From Apibacter sp. B3706 (GTDB lineage: Bacteria; Bacteroidota; Bacteroidia; Flavobacteriales; Weeksellaceae), in assembly GCF_011082725.1 (NCBI RefSeq), contig NZ_CP049715.1:1798001-1862000 (forward strand): DNA of 64,000 bases, in the 5' to 3' direction. The position numbers and the translations under genes were made by a program. Under the pieces are notes generated by a model. It was not told the origin of the DNA. It saw only the letters and a program-made list of their open reading frames with translations, and searched no databases. This document shows, piece by piece, positions 39,501 through 48,348 of this stretch. Numbering within the stretch: the first letter of the stretch is position 1; each line of letters opens with the position of its first letter.

Positions 39501-40694
39501 ATGTCAAAATTCTTATTTGTTGTCCCTCCTTTTTTTGGGCATATCAATCCCAGTCTAAGTATAGGTAGAACTTTATTAGAAAACGGTCATGAAGTCGCAT
39601 GGGCCGGATTAACCGAAATAAAACCTGAAACTATACCCGCAGGCGGTACTTTTTTTATATTAAAAGAATCATATCAAGAAAATAAAGAAGAAATACAAGA
39701 TATTATTAAACTACAAGACAGAGGGGCTAAATTACCTGCTTTGGAAGCATTAAAATTGGGACTTCAGGGTACTTATATTCCTTTTGCCAGAATAATGTAT
39801 GCCGAGCTTTCTAAGTTAGTAGATACTTATAAACCGGATGTTATAATCAATGACTGTATTACATTTGCGGGAGCATTTGTAGCTCATGTTAAAAAAATTC
39901 CATTGGCTACGATCACTCCTGTTACCCCAAATACACTTCATGATCCGGGGACAGCACCAAAAGTAACTCAATGGGTGCATGATTCAATCATAAATTTGCA
40001 AAAATCCTTAGGTATATCGGGTGATGAAGAATTAATTTCTTCTAAAGAAGTTAATATGTTTTATACCTCTCAAAAATTTGCAGGATATAATGATGGAGAA
40101 TATCCTTCGTATATGAAATTTATCGGAGCTTTAACCGGTCGCCCGGATAATACTCCTTTTGATTGGGACAGATTGAATAAAGATAAAAATCCTAAAATAT
40201 ATATATCTTTAGGTACTGTCCTGGTAGATATCAGAAAAGAGTTTTTCACTAAAATGATTGAGGCTCTTAAAGATAAAAACGTAACTGTTGTTGCGGCAAC
40301 AGACCCTTCTATTATAGAAAAATGGCCGGATAATTTTATTGTACAAAGTTATGTGCCACAACTTGAACTTTTAAAGCATATTGATGTAGTAATTGGTCAT
40401 GGAGGATTAAATACCGTTTGTGATACTTATATGAATGGTATTCCAATGCTCATAATACCTATAGCTTTTGACCAATCTCATACAGCCACTTTAATTGAGC
40501 AATACGGATGCGGCATACGGCTAAAATACAAACGTATGAGAATTATTGATATAGAACATGCGGTTGACGAATTATTATATAATGAAAAATATAAAAAAGC
40601 AGCAAAAGAAATTCAAGAATCTTTCATTGAAGCCGGAGGAAATAAAAAAGCTGCAGAGCTCATCGAAAATCTAGTTATTAAGAATAAGATATAA
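39501..40694 (+). CDS. GT1 (macrolide/UGT-like) glycosyltransferase, copy 2
   Basis: A 397-residue GT-B-fold enzyme paralogous to the preceding one. It keeps H14 in VPPFFGHINPSLSIG and the donor motif VIGHGGLNTVCDTYMNGIP (H300), followed by IIPIAFDQ. The acceptor-side N-terminal half differs more between the two copies than the donor half, fitting two successive sugar additions to different acceptors. It starts five bases after copy 1. Sugar identity cannot be read from the sequence. Confidence 0.9.
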   Translation: MSKFLFVVPPFFGHINPSLSIGRTLLENGHEVAWAGLTEIKPETIPAGGTFFILKESYQENKEEIQDIIKLQDRGAKLPALEALKLGLQGTYIPFARIMYAELSKLVDTYKPDVIINDCITFAGAFVAHVKKIPLATITPVTPNTLHDPGTAPKVTQWVHDSIINLQKSLGISGDEELISSKEVNMFYTSQKFAGYNDGEYPSYMKFIGALTGRPDNTPFDWDRLNKDKNPKIYISLGTVLVDIRKEFFTKMIEALKDKNVTVVAATDPSIIEKWPDNFIVQSYVPQLELLKHIDVVIGHGGLNTVCDTYMNGIPMLIIPIAFDQSHTATLIEQYGCGIRLKYKRMRIIDIEHAVDELLYNEKYKKAAKEIQESFIEAGGNKKAAELIENLVIKNKI

Positions 40695-40717
40695 GTAAAA
40701 TATTTAATTTTTATAAA

Positions 40718-42286
40718 ATGGAAAAAACTTCTGAAAGAAATATTTACTTTTTGCTATTTATATATGTATTAAGTGTTTTATTCATATGCTCAAAGATGTC
40801 CCCTCTTTATACTACAAATGAATGGGCAGATCCTAACATTTATTTTAATGTTGCAAAAGGAATGGTTAATGGAAGGGCTTTATATACTGAAATTTTCGAT
40901 CATAAAGGGCCTTTCATATTTTTTATTTATGCAGCCGGATATATAATTTCCAATGAAAATTTTTTCGGGATGTTTTTAATTGAATTAGCCTCCTGGTTTA
41001 TTTTAGCATTGTCTTTATATTCTTCTTCTAGATTATTCTTAGGTAAATTCATTTCTTTTGTAATTACCACCGCATTCTTTATTTTTATAATTAAAATTAT
41101 GAAAGCGGGAGGTTCTGCTGAAGAATTTATTTTATGTATGGAAGGGGTCACCTTATACTTATTTTTTAAATATTTTAAATCTGACAATCCTATTCACAAG
41201 CCTATATATATGTTTATTAATGGTTTGTTAGTAACTGCTGTGTTATATACTAAAATAAATCTTATAGCATTTTGGATTTTCCCACTTTCAGCGATATTTA
41301 TTAATATTTTATACCATAAAGAATATAAAAACTTTTTATACAATATTTTAGCATTTATTTTAGGGTTTTTATTCATTAGTATTCCTGTTATTGGATATCT
41401 ATACACACATAATTGTTTAGAAGAGGCTTATAAAATATATATTGAGTTGAATAGTGCTTATGCAAAATTAGGAACTCCTAAGGATATTGTTTTAAGACTA
41501 TTGGCAAGAATTCTTTATTTATTTTTAGAACCCACCTGTTTGTTTTTACTTGCTTTTATGGGAATATTTTTATTTCCATTCAAGCACATTAAAAATATAT
41601 TTGCTAAACTTGGAATAGTATTTTCCGGATTTATTTTGTATTCGGTAATATTTATGGGTAAATTTCAATATTATTATCCTATACCTTTTTTAATTTTCGG
41701 GTTTATAGGTTTTATATATGTTGGAGCCATATTCCAAAAATGTTTTGGCTCATTTTATATAAACTCAAGTAAAACATTATTTTTTACTATGTTGGTATTC
41801 GTATTTACCTGTGCGGGCATGTCAGGACTTGATAATACGCGCATAGAAGAATGGATATTAACGGATGAAAATTATGACCGAAAAGCTTTAATGACCATGA
41901 GGTTAAAAAAAGAAATTATGAAAGAAAATAATCCTACTTTATTAAATTTAGGATTTGGTCTGGCAAATAATCTTTTTACTACATGTAATATAGTACCTAA
42001 TATTAAGTATTTTGTTACTCCTAATCTTTCTCATAAATTTTATCCTCAATTAAGAGACGAACAATTTCAATATTTAAAAGATAAAAAAACGGATTTTGTT
42101 ATCATACAACAATACATTCCTAGTAATGGATATTATGATAAAATGGATTCTATTGATACGCCGTATAGTTTAAAACGAAATCCATTCTTATTGGAAAATT
42201 ATAAATTAATTCTTACCGATACGATCATTAATACAATTGATGAAAGATCAGTTGATATTTATTTTCTATATAAGAAAAAACCCTAA
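40718..42286 (+). CDS. GT-C-like multi-pass membrane glycosyltransferase (GT39-like)
   Basis: A 522-residue polytopic membrane protein with about ten hydrophobic helices and a soluble C-terminal part of ~140 residues. The first extracytoplasmic loop after helix 1 has E35 and D38 in NEWADPN, followed by GRALYTEIFDHKGPFIFFIY. This arrangement is seen in lipid-linked-sugar-dependent GT39/ArnT-like enzymes, where the acidic residue is catalytic. It is the last gene of the synthase operon, 23 bases after the second GT1. It could add a sugar outside the inner membrane after export. The family call is moderate and the substrate unknown. Its stop codon lies inside the first terminator hairpin. Confidence 0.72.
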   Translation: MEKTSERNIYFLLFIYVLSVLFICSKMSPLYTTNEWADPNIYFNVAKGMVNGRALYTEIFDHKGPFIFFIYAAGYIISNENFFGMFLIELASWFILALSLYSSSRLFLGKFISFVITTAFFIFIIKIMKAGGSAEEFILCMEGVTLYLFFKYFKSDNPIHKPIYMFINGLLVTAVLYTKINLIAFWIFPLSAIFINILYHKEYKNFLYNILAFILGFLFISIPVIGYLYTHNCLEEAYKIYIELNSAYAKLGTPKDIVLRLLARILYLFLEPTCLFLLAFMGIFLFPFKHIKNIFAKLGIVFSGFILYSVIFMGKFQYYYPIPFLIFGFIGFIYVGAIFQKCFGSFYINSSKTLFFTMLVFVFTCAGMSGLDNTRIEEWILTDENYDRKALMTMRLKKEIMKENNPTLLNLGFGLANNLFTTCNIVPNIKYFVTPNLSHKFYPQLRDEQFQYLKDKKTDFVIIQQYIPSNGYYDKMDSIDTPYSLKRNPFLLENYKLILTDTIINTIDERSVDIYFLYKKKP

Positions 42287-42301
42287 ATATAATTTTAGGG
42301 T
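42280..42301. terminator. small hairpin overlapping the last stop codon of the synthase operon
   Basis: Eight-base stem ACCCTAAA/TTTAGGGT with a six-base loop. The TAA stop of the membrane protein (42284-42286) sits in the left arm. Confidence 0.5.
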
Positions 42302-42306
42302 ACAAC

Positions 42307-42341
42307 AAAAAAGAGTTCAGTTTATAACTGAACTCTTTTTT
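42307..42341. terminator. bidirectional intrinsic terminator between the synthase operon and pyk
   Basis: Perfect 11-bp stem AGAGTTCAGTT/AACTGAACTCT with a three-base loop, flanked by A6 and T6 tracts, so it works on either strand. It separates the convergent membrane protein gene and pyk. Confidence 0.92.
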
Positions 42342-42361
42342 ATGGTAAAAATTTAAATATG

Positions 42362-43789
42362 TTAAATTTGGGTAAGGCGTAATGTGTTTGTCAAACTATT
42401 CGCAAAAGAAGGCATTGCATTTAGGTTAATTACAAAATCACCTGATTTAATATACCCTTTTTGCTTAATATTATTGTTAACCTCAACAACTGTTTCATCT
42501 GTACTGTTCGCTCCTTCATATAAATACGCTTTAACGCCCCATAGTAAGCTTAGCATATTGATTATTCGTTTATTGGATGTATAAACTATAATGTTAGCTA
42601 GTGGACGATGAGATGATATTTGAAATGCTGTATATCCTGATTGAGTTAAAGTAATAATAGCTTTCGCTCCTACTTGTCCAACCATAACTGCAGCATTGTA
42701 GCAAATCATATCAGTTATATAACGCTCACTGCCTTTTTTTGGATAATGCAAAGGTATTTGAATACGGTGATCATCCTCTACGCTTAAAATAATTTTAGAC
42801 ATGTTCTCAATTACTTCAACCGGATGCTTACCTACGGAGGTTTCTCCACTTAACATAACCGCGTCAGCGCCATCTAGTACAGAATTAGCCACGTCATTAA
42901 CTTCCGCTCTAGTAGGTGTTAACCCGTCAATCATGCTTTCCATCATTTGAGTTGCTATGATCACAGGTTTACAGTGAGTTTTACATATGCTAACCAAATT
43001 CTTTTGAATTAAAGGAACTTTTTCCATCGGAATTTCAATTCCTAAATCTCCTCTGGCTACCATGATTCCATCGACAACATGAACTATTTCTTCAATGTTA
43101 GTTATAGCTTCCGGTTTTTCAATTTTTGCAATAATTGGGATTTTATGATCACAATGTTTCTTAATTAAATTTTGTAAATCTATAACATCCTCTTTATGTC
43201 TAACAAAGGAAAGCGCAATCCAATCAAATTCGTATTTAATTGCAGTTATCGCATCTTTAATATCCTTTTCAGTTAAAGCAGGTAAAGAAATTTGAGTATT
43301 CGGTAAGTTAACTCCTTTTTTAGATTTTAAAGGACCTCCTTGAATAACTTTTGCTACTACTTTATCTGTTAAATTAGTTTCTAAAACTTCAAAAATTAAT
43401 TTTCCGTCATCCAAAAGTATTCTTTCTCCCACTTTGACATCTTTAGCAAATTGGGGGTAACTCATATAGACCTGTTTTGCGTCGCCTTCTATATTTTCAT
43501 TGGTAAACGTAATTGTATCTCCAGCATTAACAATTGTTCCTTCTTTAACAATACCTACTCTAAGTTTAGGCCCTTGTAAATCGGCTAATAAGGCTACGCT
43601 AAAGCCATGTTCTTCATTAAGGTCTCTAACTGTACGTACCCATTTTTCAACAACTTCTTCTTCTGCATGAGAGAAATTCACTCTAATTACATTTACGCCT
43701 GCTTGGAACATCTTTAATAATGTATTCTTATCTTCAGATGCAGGACCAATAGTAGCTACTATCTTCGTTTTTTTTCTAAATCCACTCAT
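42362..43789 (-). CDS. pyk: pyruvate kinase
   Basis: A 475-residue glycolytic enzyme converting phosphoenolpyruvate and ADP to pyruvate and ATP. It has the N-terminal TKIVATIGPAS and GVNVIRVNFSH, a B domain, the active-site signature IPIIAKIEKPEAI with the catalytic lysine, and MVARGDLGIEIP and ATQMMESMI. The C-terminal regulatory domain is present. Its ATG shares one base with the stop of the upstream IPExxxVDY gene (TAATG), indicating translational coupling. It is the last gene of the acpP-fabF-rnc operon. Confidence 0.98.
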   Translation of the reverse strand: MSGFRKKTKIVATIGPASEDKNTLLKMFQAGVNVIRVNFSHAEEEVVEKWVRTVRDLNEEHGFSVALLADLQGPKLRVGIVKEGTIVNAGDTITFTNENIEGDAKQVYMSYPQFAKDVKVGERILLDDGKLIFEVLETNLTDKVVAKVIQGGPLKSKKGVNLPNTQISLPALTEKDIKDAITAIKYEFDWIALSFVRHKEDVIDLQNLIKKHCDHKIPIIAKIEKPEAITNIEEIVHVVDGIMVARGDLGIEIPMEKVPLIQKNLVSICKTHCKPVIIATQMMESMIDGLTPTRAEVNDVANSVLDGADAVMLSGETSVGKHPVEVIENMSKIILSVEDDHRIQIPLHYPKKGSERYITDMICYNAAVMVGQVGAKAIITLTQSGYTAFQISSHRPLANIIVYTSNKRIINMLSLLWGVKAYLYEGANSTDETVVEVNNNIKQKGYIKSGDFVINLNAMPSFANSLTNTLRLTQI

Positions 43790-44271
43790 TATGTAGGTAA
43801 TATCAAATTTTCTAAATTTTTTATTTTAATTTTATCTATATTTATTTCACTAAATTTATAAATATTTTTAAGATTTCCCAAATTTATATAGAATTCTTCA
43901 TCTAATATGACATCTGATTTTAAGAAATAATTGTAATATTTATATTCAGGGATTAAAATTTTAACTTTTTCGATCTGGTCAAAAAAACTTTCGTTTTCAT
44001 GTATGGTTTGAGGAAAGGAGAAGTTACTTATTAATTCTAATTTTTGTTTAGTCTTTTCGTGGAAAAACCTATAAATTGAGAAAATATAAGTAATCCCATC
44101 TTCTATTATTTGCTGGTCATTGACTCGCTTAAAATTAAGGTTACAATTCTTATTTAAATAGAATACAAAATCATAATCTTTATTAATACAGGTTTTAAAT
44201 CCTAATAAATTAAAATCAAATATTGGATCATTTACTTCCCAATCTAAAGAATATGTTTTTAGTATACTCAT
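43789..44271 (-). CDS. IPExxxVDY family protein (diverged motif)
   Basis: A 160-residue cytoplasmic protein of unknown function. In Bacteroidota a gene of this family usually lies between rnc and pyk, exactly as here. The naming motif is present at residues 107-115 as IPEYKYYNY, so the VDY part reads YNY; the following FLKSD is typical. Its start overlaps the rnc stop by four bases (ATGA). The family call rests on position plus the partial motif. Confidence 0.8.
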   Translation of the reverse strand: MSILKTYSLDWEVNDPIFDFNLLGFKTCINKDYDFVFYLNKNCNLNFKRVNDQQIIEDGITYIFSIYRFFHEKTKQKLELISNFSFPQTIHENESFFDQIEKVKILIPEYKYYNYFLKSDVILDEEFYINLGNLKNIYKFSEINIDKIKIKNLENLILPT

Positions 44272-45020
44272 TTATTTTGCAGAGAATTATAATACTTGCT
44301 AAGACTATGATAGGCTCTTCTGGAAGCGCTCTCTTCGGCTTTTTTCTTAGAAGTAGCTCTTCCTTTAGCAATAATCTTATTATCCAGTTGAATTATAGAA
44401 TTAAAGATTAATGATTCTTCTGCATTTTCTTCTTGAAAAGTATTAAAAATAATTTCGAGTTTATTTTTTTGAGCCCATTCAATAATCAGACTTTTGTAAC
44501 TTGCAATTCTTTTTTCAAGCTGTTCAAAGTTTTCTTGCTTAATGAGTGTTTCTTTAATAAAATTTCGACAAAATTCAAATCCACTATCTATATAAATTGC
44601 ACCAACTAACGCTTCATATAAATTTCCATTTATATTTTCGCCCAAACTTGTATTTTGCCTCTTTTGAAGAAAAGAGGTTAATTTTAAATCTGCTCCTAAA
44701 ACATTTAAGGATTTTCGACTTACCAGTTTGGATCGCATCTGAGTAAGATAACCTTCTTTTTTATCAGGTGCTTGATGGTATAAATAGTCAGATACTATAC
44801 TTGATAATATGGAATCTCCTAGAAATTCTAATCTTTCGAAATTCTTATTATCATTTGTATTAATTGAGGAATGAGTAAAGCACTCATAGAAAATCGACAG
44901 GTTGGATGGTTTATATCCAATAAGATTTTCAATTTTCTTATTAAAAGTTATTTCCTCTTTTTTTTTAGAATTTTGTTTAAATAAATATGAACATAAAAGT
45001 ATTTTTTTCCAAATACTCAT
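44268..45020 (-). CDS. rnc: ribonuclease III
   Basis: A 250-residue double-strand-specific endoribonuclease that processes rRNA precursors and other duplex RNA. The catalytic signature ERLEFLGDSIL lies near residue 67, followed by the second acidic cluster (EALVGAIYIDSGF), and a C-terminal dsRNA-binding domain (KSLIIEWAQKNKLE ... GRATSKKKAEESASRRA). The order acpP-fabF-rnc is the common bacterial one. It starts 19 bases after the fabF stop. Confidence 0.97.
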   Translation of the reverse strand: MSIWKKILLCSYLFKQNSKKKEEITFNKKIENLIGYKPSNLSIFYECFTHSSINTNDNKNFERLEFLGDSILSSIVSDYLYHQAPDKKEGYLTQMRSKLVSRKSLNVLGADLKLTSFLQKRQNTSLGENINGNLYEALVGAIYIDSGFEFCRNFIKETLIKQENFEQLEKRIASYKSLIIEWAQKNKLEIIFNTFQEENAEESLIFNSIIQLDNKIIAKGRATSKKKAEESASRRAYHSLSKYYNSLQNK

Positions 45021-45039
45021 TTGTTAGTAATCTCTTATT

Positions 45040-46290
45040 TTAAAATTTCTTTAAAATAACACATGCATTATGACCTCCAAAACCAAAAGTATTACTCATT
45101 GCATAATTTACTTGTTTTTCTTTTGCTACATTAAAAGTAAAATCTAATCTTTTATCAAACTCTTCATCGTCAGTAAAGTGATTGATTGTAGGCGGAACTT
45201 TATTTTCTCTGATAGCCACAATACAAGCCAAGGCTTCAATAGCACCTGCAGCACCCAATAAATGACCGGTCATTGATTTGGTTGAATTGATCTGGATGTT
45301 ATACGCATGTTCACCAAATAATTTTAGGATAGCTTTTGATTCAGCTAAATCTCCCAATGGTGTTGAAGTCCCATGGACATTAATATGGTTGATATCTGTT
45401 AATTCTATTCCGGCATCCTCAATAGCATTTTTCATAACATTATATGCTCCTAATCCTTCAGGATGCGGGGCTGTCATATGATAGGCGTCGGAACTTAATC
45501 CTCCCCCAACTACTTCGGCATAAATAGTAGCCCCTCTTTTTACTGCATGTTCGTATTCTTCTAGAATAAGGGTTCCTGCTCCTTCTCCAAGAACAAATCC
45601 ATCTCTATCCTTATCAAAAGGTCTAGAGGCAGTTTTAGGATCATCATTACGAGTAGACATAGCGTGTAAAGCGTTAAAACCACCAACACCACTTGCTACT
45701 ATCCCGGCTTCGGAACCTCCTGTTATAATTACATCTGCCTTACCTAATCTTAATAGCATTAAAGCATCAATTATAGAATTGGAAGAAGAAGCACAAGCTG
45801 AAACAGTTGCATAATTCGGCCCTCTAAATCCATATTCGATTGAAATAAGACCTGCGGTCATATCTGCAATCATTTTTGGAATGAAGAATGGATTAAATCT
45901 AGGGGTTCCATTTCCTAAAGCATAAGCGGTAATTTCTTGCTCAAAAGTGTTTAAACCACCTATTCCGGATCCCCATACAACTCCTACTCTATCTTTATTT
46001 AAATCAGAATATTCTAATATTTTACTATCGATTACTGCTTCTTTGGTAGAAATTAACCCAAATTGAGCACATCGATCATATTTGCGAATATCTTTTTTTT
46101 CAAAATAATCCTCTGGATTATAATTCTTTACTTCGCAAGCGAATTTTGTTTTAAAATTTGTTGCGTCAAATAGAGTAATTGGACTAGCCCCACTAACTCC
46201 GCTTAATAAAGCTTTACAGTATTCTTTAAAATTATTTCCGATTGGAGTTATTGCACCCAGTCCAGTTACTACTACTCGTTTTAAAGCCAT
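45040..46290 (-). CDS. fabF: 3-oxoacyl-ACP synthase II
   Basis: The type II fatty-acid condensing enzyme KASII, 416 residues. The catalytic cysteine is C166 in VSACASSS, with the two histidines in NVHGTSTPLGD and MTGHLLGAAGAIE. The start follows acpP by 23 bases. It serves ordinary membrane fatty-acid synthesis and is distinct from the large synthase's KS at 27735-29045. Confidence 0.98.
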   Translation of the reverse strand: MALKRVVVTGLGAITPIGNNFKEYCKALLSGVSGASPITLFDATNFKTKFACEVKNYNPEDYFEKKDIRKYDRCAQFGLISTKEAVIDSKILEYSDLNKDRVGVVWGSGIGGLNTFEQEITAYALGNGTPRFNPFFIPKMIADMTAGLISIEYGFRGPNYATVSACASSSNSIIDALMLLRLGKADVIITGGSEAGIVASGVGGFNALHAMSTRNDDPKTASRPFDKDRDGFVLGEGAGTLILEEYEHAVKRGATIYAEVVGGGLSSDAYHMTAPHPEGLGAYNVMKNAIEDAGIELTDINHINVHGTSTPLGDLAESKAILKLFGEHAYNIQINSTKSMTGHLLGAAGAIEALACIVAIRENKVPPTINHFTDDEEFDKRLDFTFNVAKEKQVNYAMSNTFGFGGHNACVILKKF

Positions 46291-46313
46291 ACTTGAATGT
46301 GTCTTTGTGTAAA

Positions 46314-46553
46314 TTATTGTTTGTTTACTTCTTCAATATAAGAAATGGCTTGACCAACTGTTGAAATCTTTTCTGCTTGATCATCAGGTATTTGAATATC
46401 AAATTCCTTTTCAAACTCCATGATTAATTCTACTGTGTCTAATGAATCTGCCCCCAAGTCATTTGTAAAACTTGCTTCTGGTGTAACTTCGCTTTCATCT
46501 ACTCCTAGTTTATCTACGATGATAGCTTTTACTCTTGATGTAATGTCAGACAT
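46314..46553 (-). CDS. acpP: acyl carrier protein
   Basis: The 79-residue fatty-acid AcpP. The phosphopantetheine serine is S37 in [15 protein letters not shown], and the acidic helix II is typical. It is the first gene of the acpP-fabF-rnc-IPExxxVDY-pyk operon. A TAnnTTTG element lies 33 bases upstream. Confidence 0.98.
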   Translation of the reverse strand: MSDITSRVKAIIVDKLGVDESEVTPEASFTNDLGADSLDTVELIMEFEKEFDIQIPDDQAEKISTVGQAISYIEEVNKQ

Positions 46554-46585
46554 AACCTTTTATTTTTTTATTATAGTTCAGTCGG

Positions 46586-46593
46586 CAAATATA
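46586..46593 (-). promoter_or_regulatory. candidate -7 element of the acpP operon
   Basis: Reads TATATTTG on the minus strand, matching TAnnTTTG, about 33 bases before the acpP ATG. No matching -33 TTG was seen. Confidence 0.5.
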
Positions 46594-46788
46594 AAAATTT
46601 TTTTACTATAATAATATTTTTTAATACTTTTTGATTGAAATGCTCATTCTTCAAAGAATTTATTGCAATTTTATTAACCTTAAAATCAACACATTAAAAT
46701 GCATTTAAATAGTACTTTAAATTATTAATAATTTTTATGTTTTTCTGTCATATTTTATTAAATTATAGTTAACAATTACAATAAAGTA

Positions 46789-47565
46789 TCATTTAAAAAA
46801 TTTTCTTTCAATGTAATTTAGCGAATCATAAACTCCTTTTCCATACTTATATGAAGAAATATAATGTGCTTTTTCTTGTAAAGATTTTACCGCATTGTTT
46901 ACTGCACATCCAAAAAAAGAATTTGTAATCATTTCCAAATCATTATAAGAATCGCCAAATGAAAAAATTCTACTTTCCATATTTTTTACTACCTCTTCTA
47001 CTGCTAAATATTTATTTATATTTGAAGAAAATATTTCTATGTAAGAATTTGATGAAGTAGTTATGTGAACCCCTTTAAGATTGTTTTTTAAATCTTCGGT
47101 TACTTCTTTTAAATTTTTTTCTTCAACAATTAATATTTTTAATACCTCTTGAAAATTATAATCTTTTAAAGGCAATGCCTGATGATTAACTCCTTTTACT
47201 TCTTTGCAGTAAACTTCTGTTTCTAAAGATGATGCATACCAAGCTTCTTCTGTGTAAAACCATAAGTTTAAATATTTCTGCTTGACTTGCAAAAAATATT
47301 TTATGATATCAAGAGATATGGGATAGGTTTTAAATGTCTTGTTTTTATATAAAATATGTGCTCCGTTTAATGCAATTATATAATCAATGATAAGGTCTTC
47401 CGGTGAATACATGCTTATAATTCCTTGAAAAGGGCGGCCGGATGCTAATATAACTTCACCTAATTTTAAAGCTTTTTGTAAAGCTTTAATTCCATAAGCA
47501 TCTAAGCTAGGTTTGCATGGGGCAGTTAATGTTCCGTCAATATCTGTAACAAATATATTTTTCAT
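46789..47565 (-). CDS. Cof-type HAD-superfamily phosphatase
   Basis: A 258-residue haloacid-dehalogenase-fold hydrolase of the Cof/type IIB group. Motif I is TDIDGTLTAP with the nucleophile and acid aspartates, motif II is ILASGRPFQG, and motif IV is SFGDSYNDLEMI. A cap domain lies between them. Such enzymes dephosphorylate sugar phosphates or cofactors; the substrate here is unknown. Monocistronic; it diverges from the exonuclease gene at 47647. Confidence 0.92.
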   Translation of the reverse strand: MKNIFVTDIDGTLTAPCKPSLDAYGIKALQKALKLGEVILASGRPFQGIISMYSPEDLIIDYIIALNGAHILYKNKTFKTYPISLDIIKYFLQVKQKYLNLWFYTEEAWYASSLETEVYCKEVKGVNHQALPLKDYNFQEVLKILIVEEKNLKEVTEDLKNNLKGVHITTSSNSYIEIFSSNINKYLAVEEVVKNMESRIFSFGDSYNDLEMITNSFFGCAVNNAVKSLQEKAHYISSYKYGKGVYDSLNYIERKFFK

Positions 47566-47620
47566 AATATTTTACTATTTCTTAAATTTAATCAATATTA
47601 TCTGAATTATAAGTTTTGAT

Positions 47621-47628
47621 TACCTTTG
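47621..47628 (+). promoter_or_regulatory. candidate -7 element for the exonuclease gene
   Basis: TACCTTTG matches TAnnTTTG and ends 18 bases before the ATG at 47647. No TTG at the -33 spacing. Confidence 0.4.
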
Positions 47629-47646
47629 AGATATTAAATATTTAGT

Positions 47647-48342
47647 ATGTTATCTTCTATACCCTTAAAACAAATTTTATTTCTTGATTTGGAAACCGTT
47701 CCTCAACATGAAAATTGGAACGAATTATCTGAAAGAACTAAAGTTTTATGGGAGAAAAAAACTCAATTTCAAAGGAAAGAAAATGTTTCCCCGGAAGAGT
47801 ATTATTATGAAAGAGCAGGAATACTTTCTGAATTTGGTAAAATTATATGTTTATCTTGTGGATTAATTATCGAGGATAAAAAAATTCGTATTAAAAGTTT
47901 TTATGGTGATTACGAAGAAAAAATATTAATCGAATTTAATGAATTATTAAAATCAAATTATTTTAAATCCAATTTGATTTTATGTGCTCATAACGGTAAA
48001 GAATTTGATTTTCCTTATCTCGCCCGGCGAATGATGATTCATCAAATAGAGCTGCCTAAAATTTTAAGATTTCACGGTAAAAAACCATGGGAAATTCAAC
48101 ATCTTGATACTATGGATTTGTGGAAATTCGGAGATTATAAACACTATACATCCCTGGATTTATTATCTCATGTTTTTGGATTGCCTTCTCCTAAAGATGA
48201 CATGAATGGCAGTGAGGTATCTGATGTATATTATAAAGATAAAAATCTAGAACGTATAAAAACATATTGTGAAAATGATGTGATAACGCTTATAAATGTA
48301 TTTCGTAAAATGAGATATGAATCCGTTCTTGAAAGAGAATAA
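47647..48342 (+). CDS. DEDD-type 3'-5' exonuclease (PolB-exonuclease-like)
   Basis: A 231-residue RNase H-fold exonuclease. Exo I is FLDLETVP, exo II is LCAHNGKEFDFPYLARRM, and exo III is YCENDVITLINVF, giving the four acidic residues of the DEDD group. It matches the stand-alone predicted PolB-like exonucleases common in Bacteroidota, not a polymerase. It ends six bases from the convergent LTA-synthase-like gene with no terminator visible. Confidence 0.88.
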   Translation: MLSSIPLKQILFLDLETVPQHENWNELSERTKVLWEKKTQFQRKENVSPEEYYYERAGILSEFGKIICLSCGLIIEDKKIRIKSFYGDYEEKILIEFNELLKSNYFKSNLILCAHNGKEFDFPYLARRMMIHQIELPKILRFHGKKPWEIQHLDTMDLWKFGDYKHYTSLDLLSHVFGLPSPKDDMNGSEVSDVYYKDKNLERIKTYCENDVITLINVFRKMRYESVLERE

Positions 48343-48348
48343 ATTTGT

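Noticed and set aside
37254-46553. Synthase ACP and fabF/acpP region as one fatty-acid island
   Set aside because: The two sets are on opposite strands, separated by strong terminators, and acpP-fabF-rnc-pyk is the usual housekeeping order.
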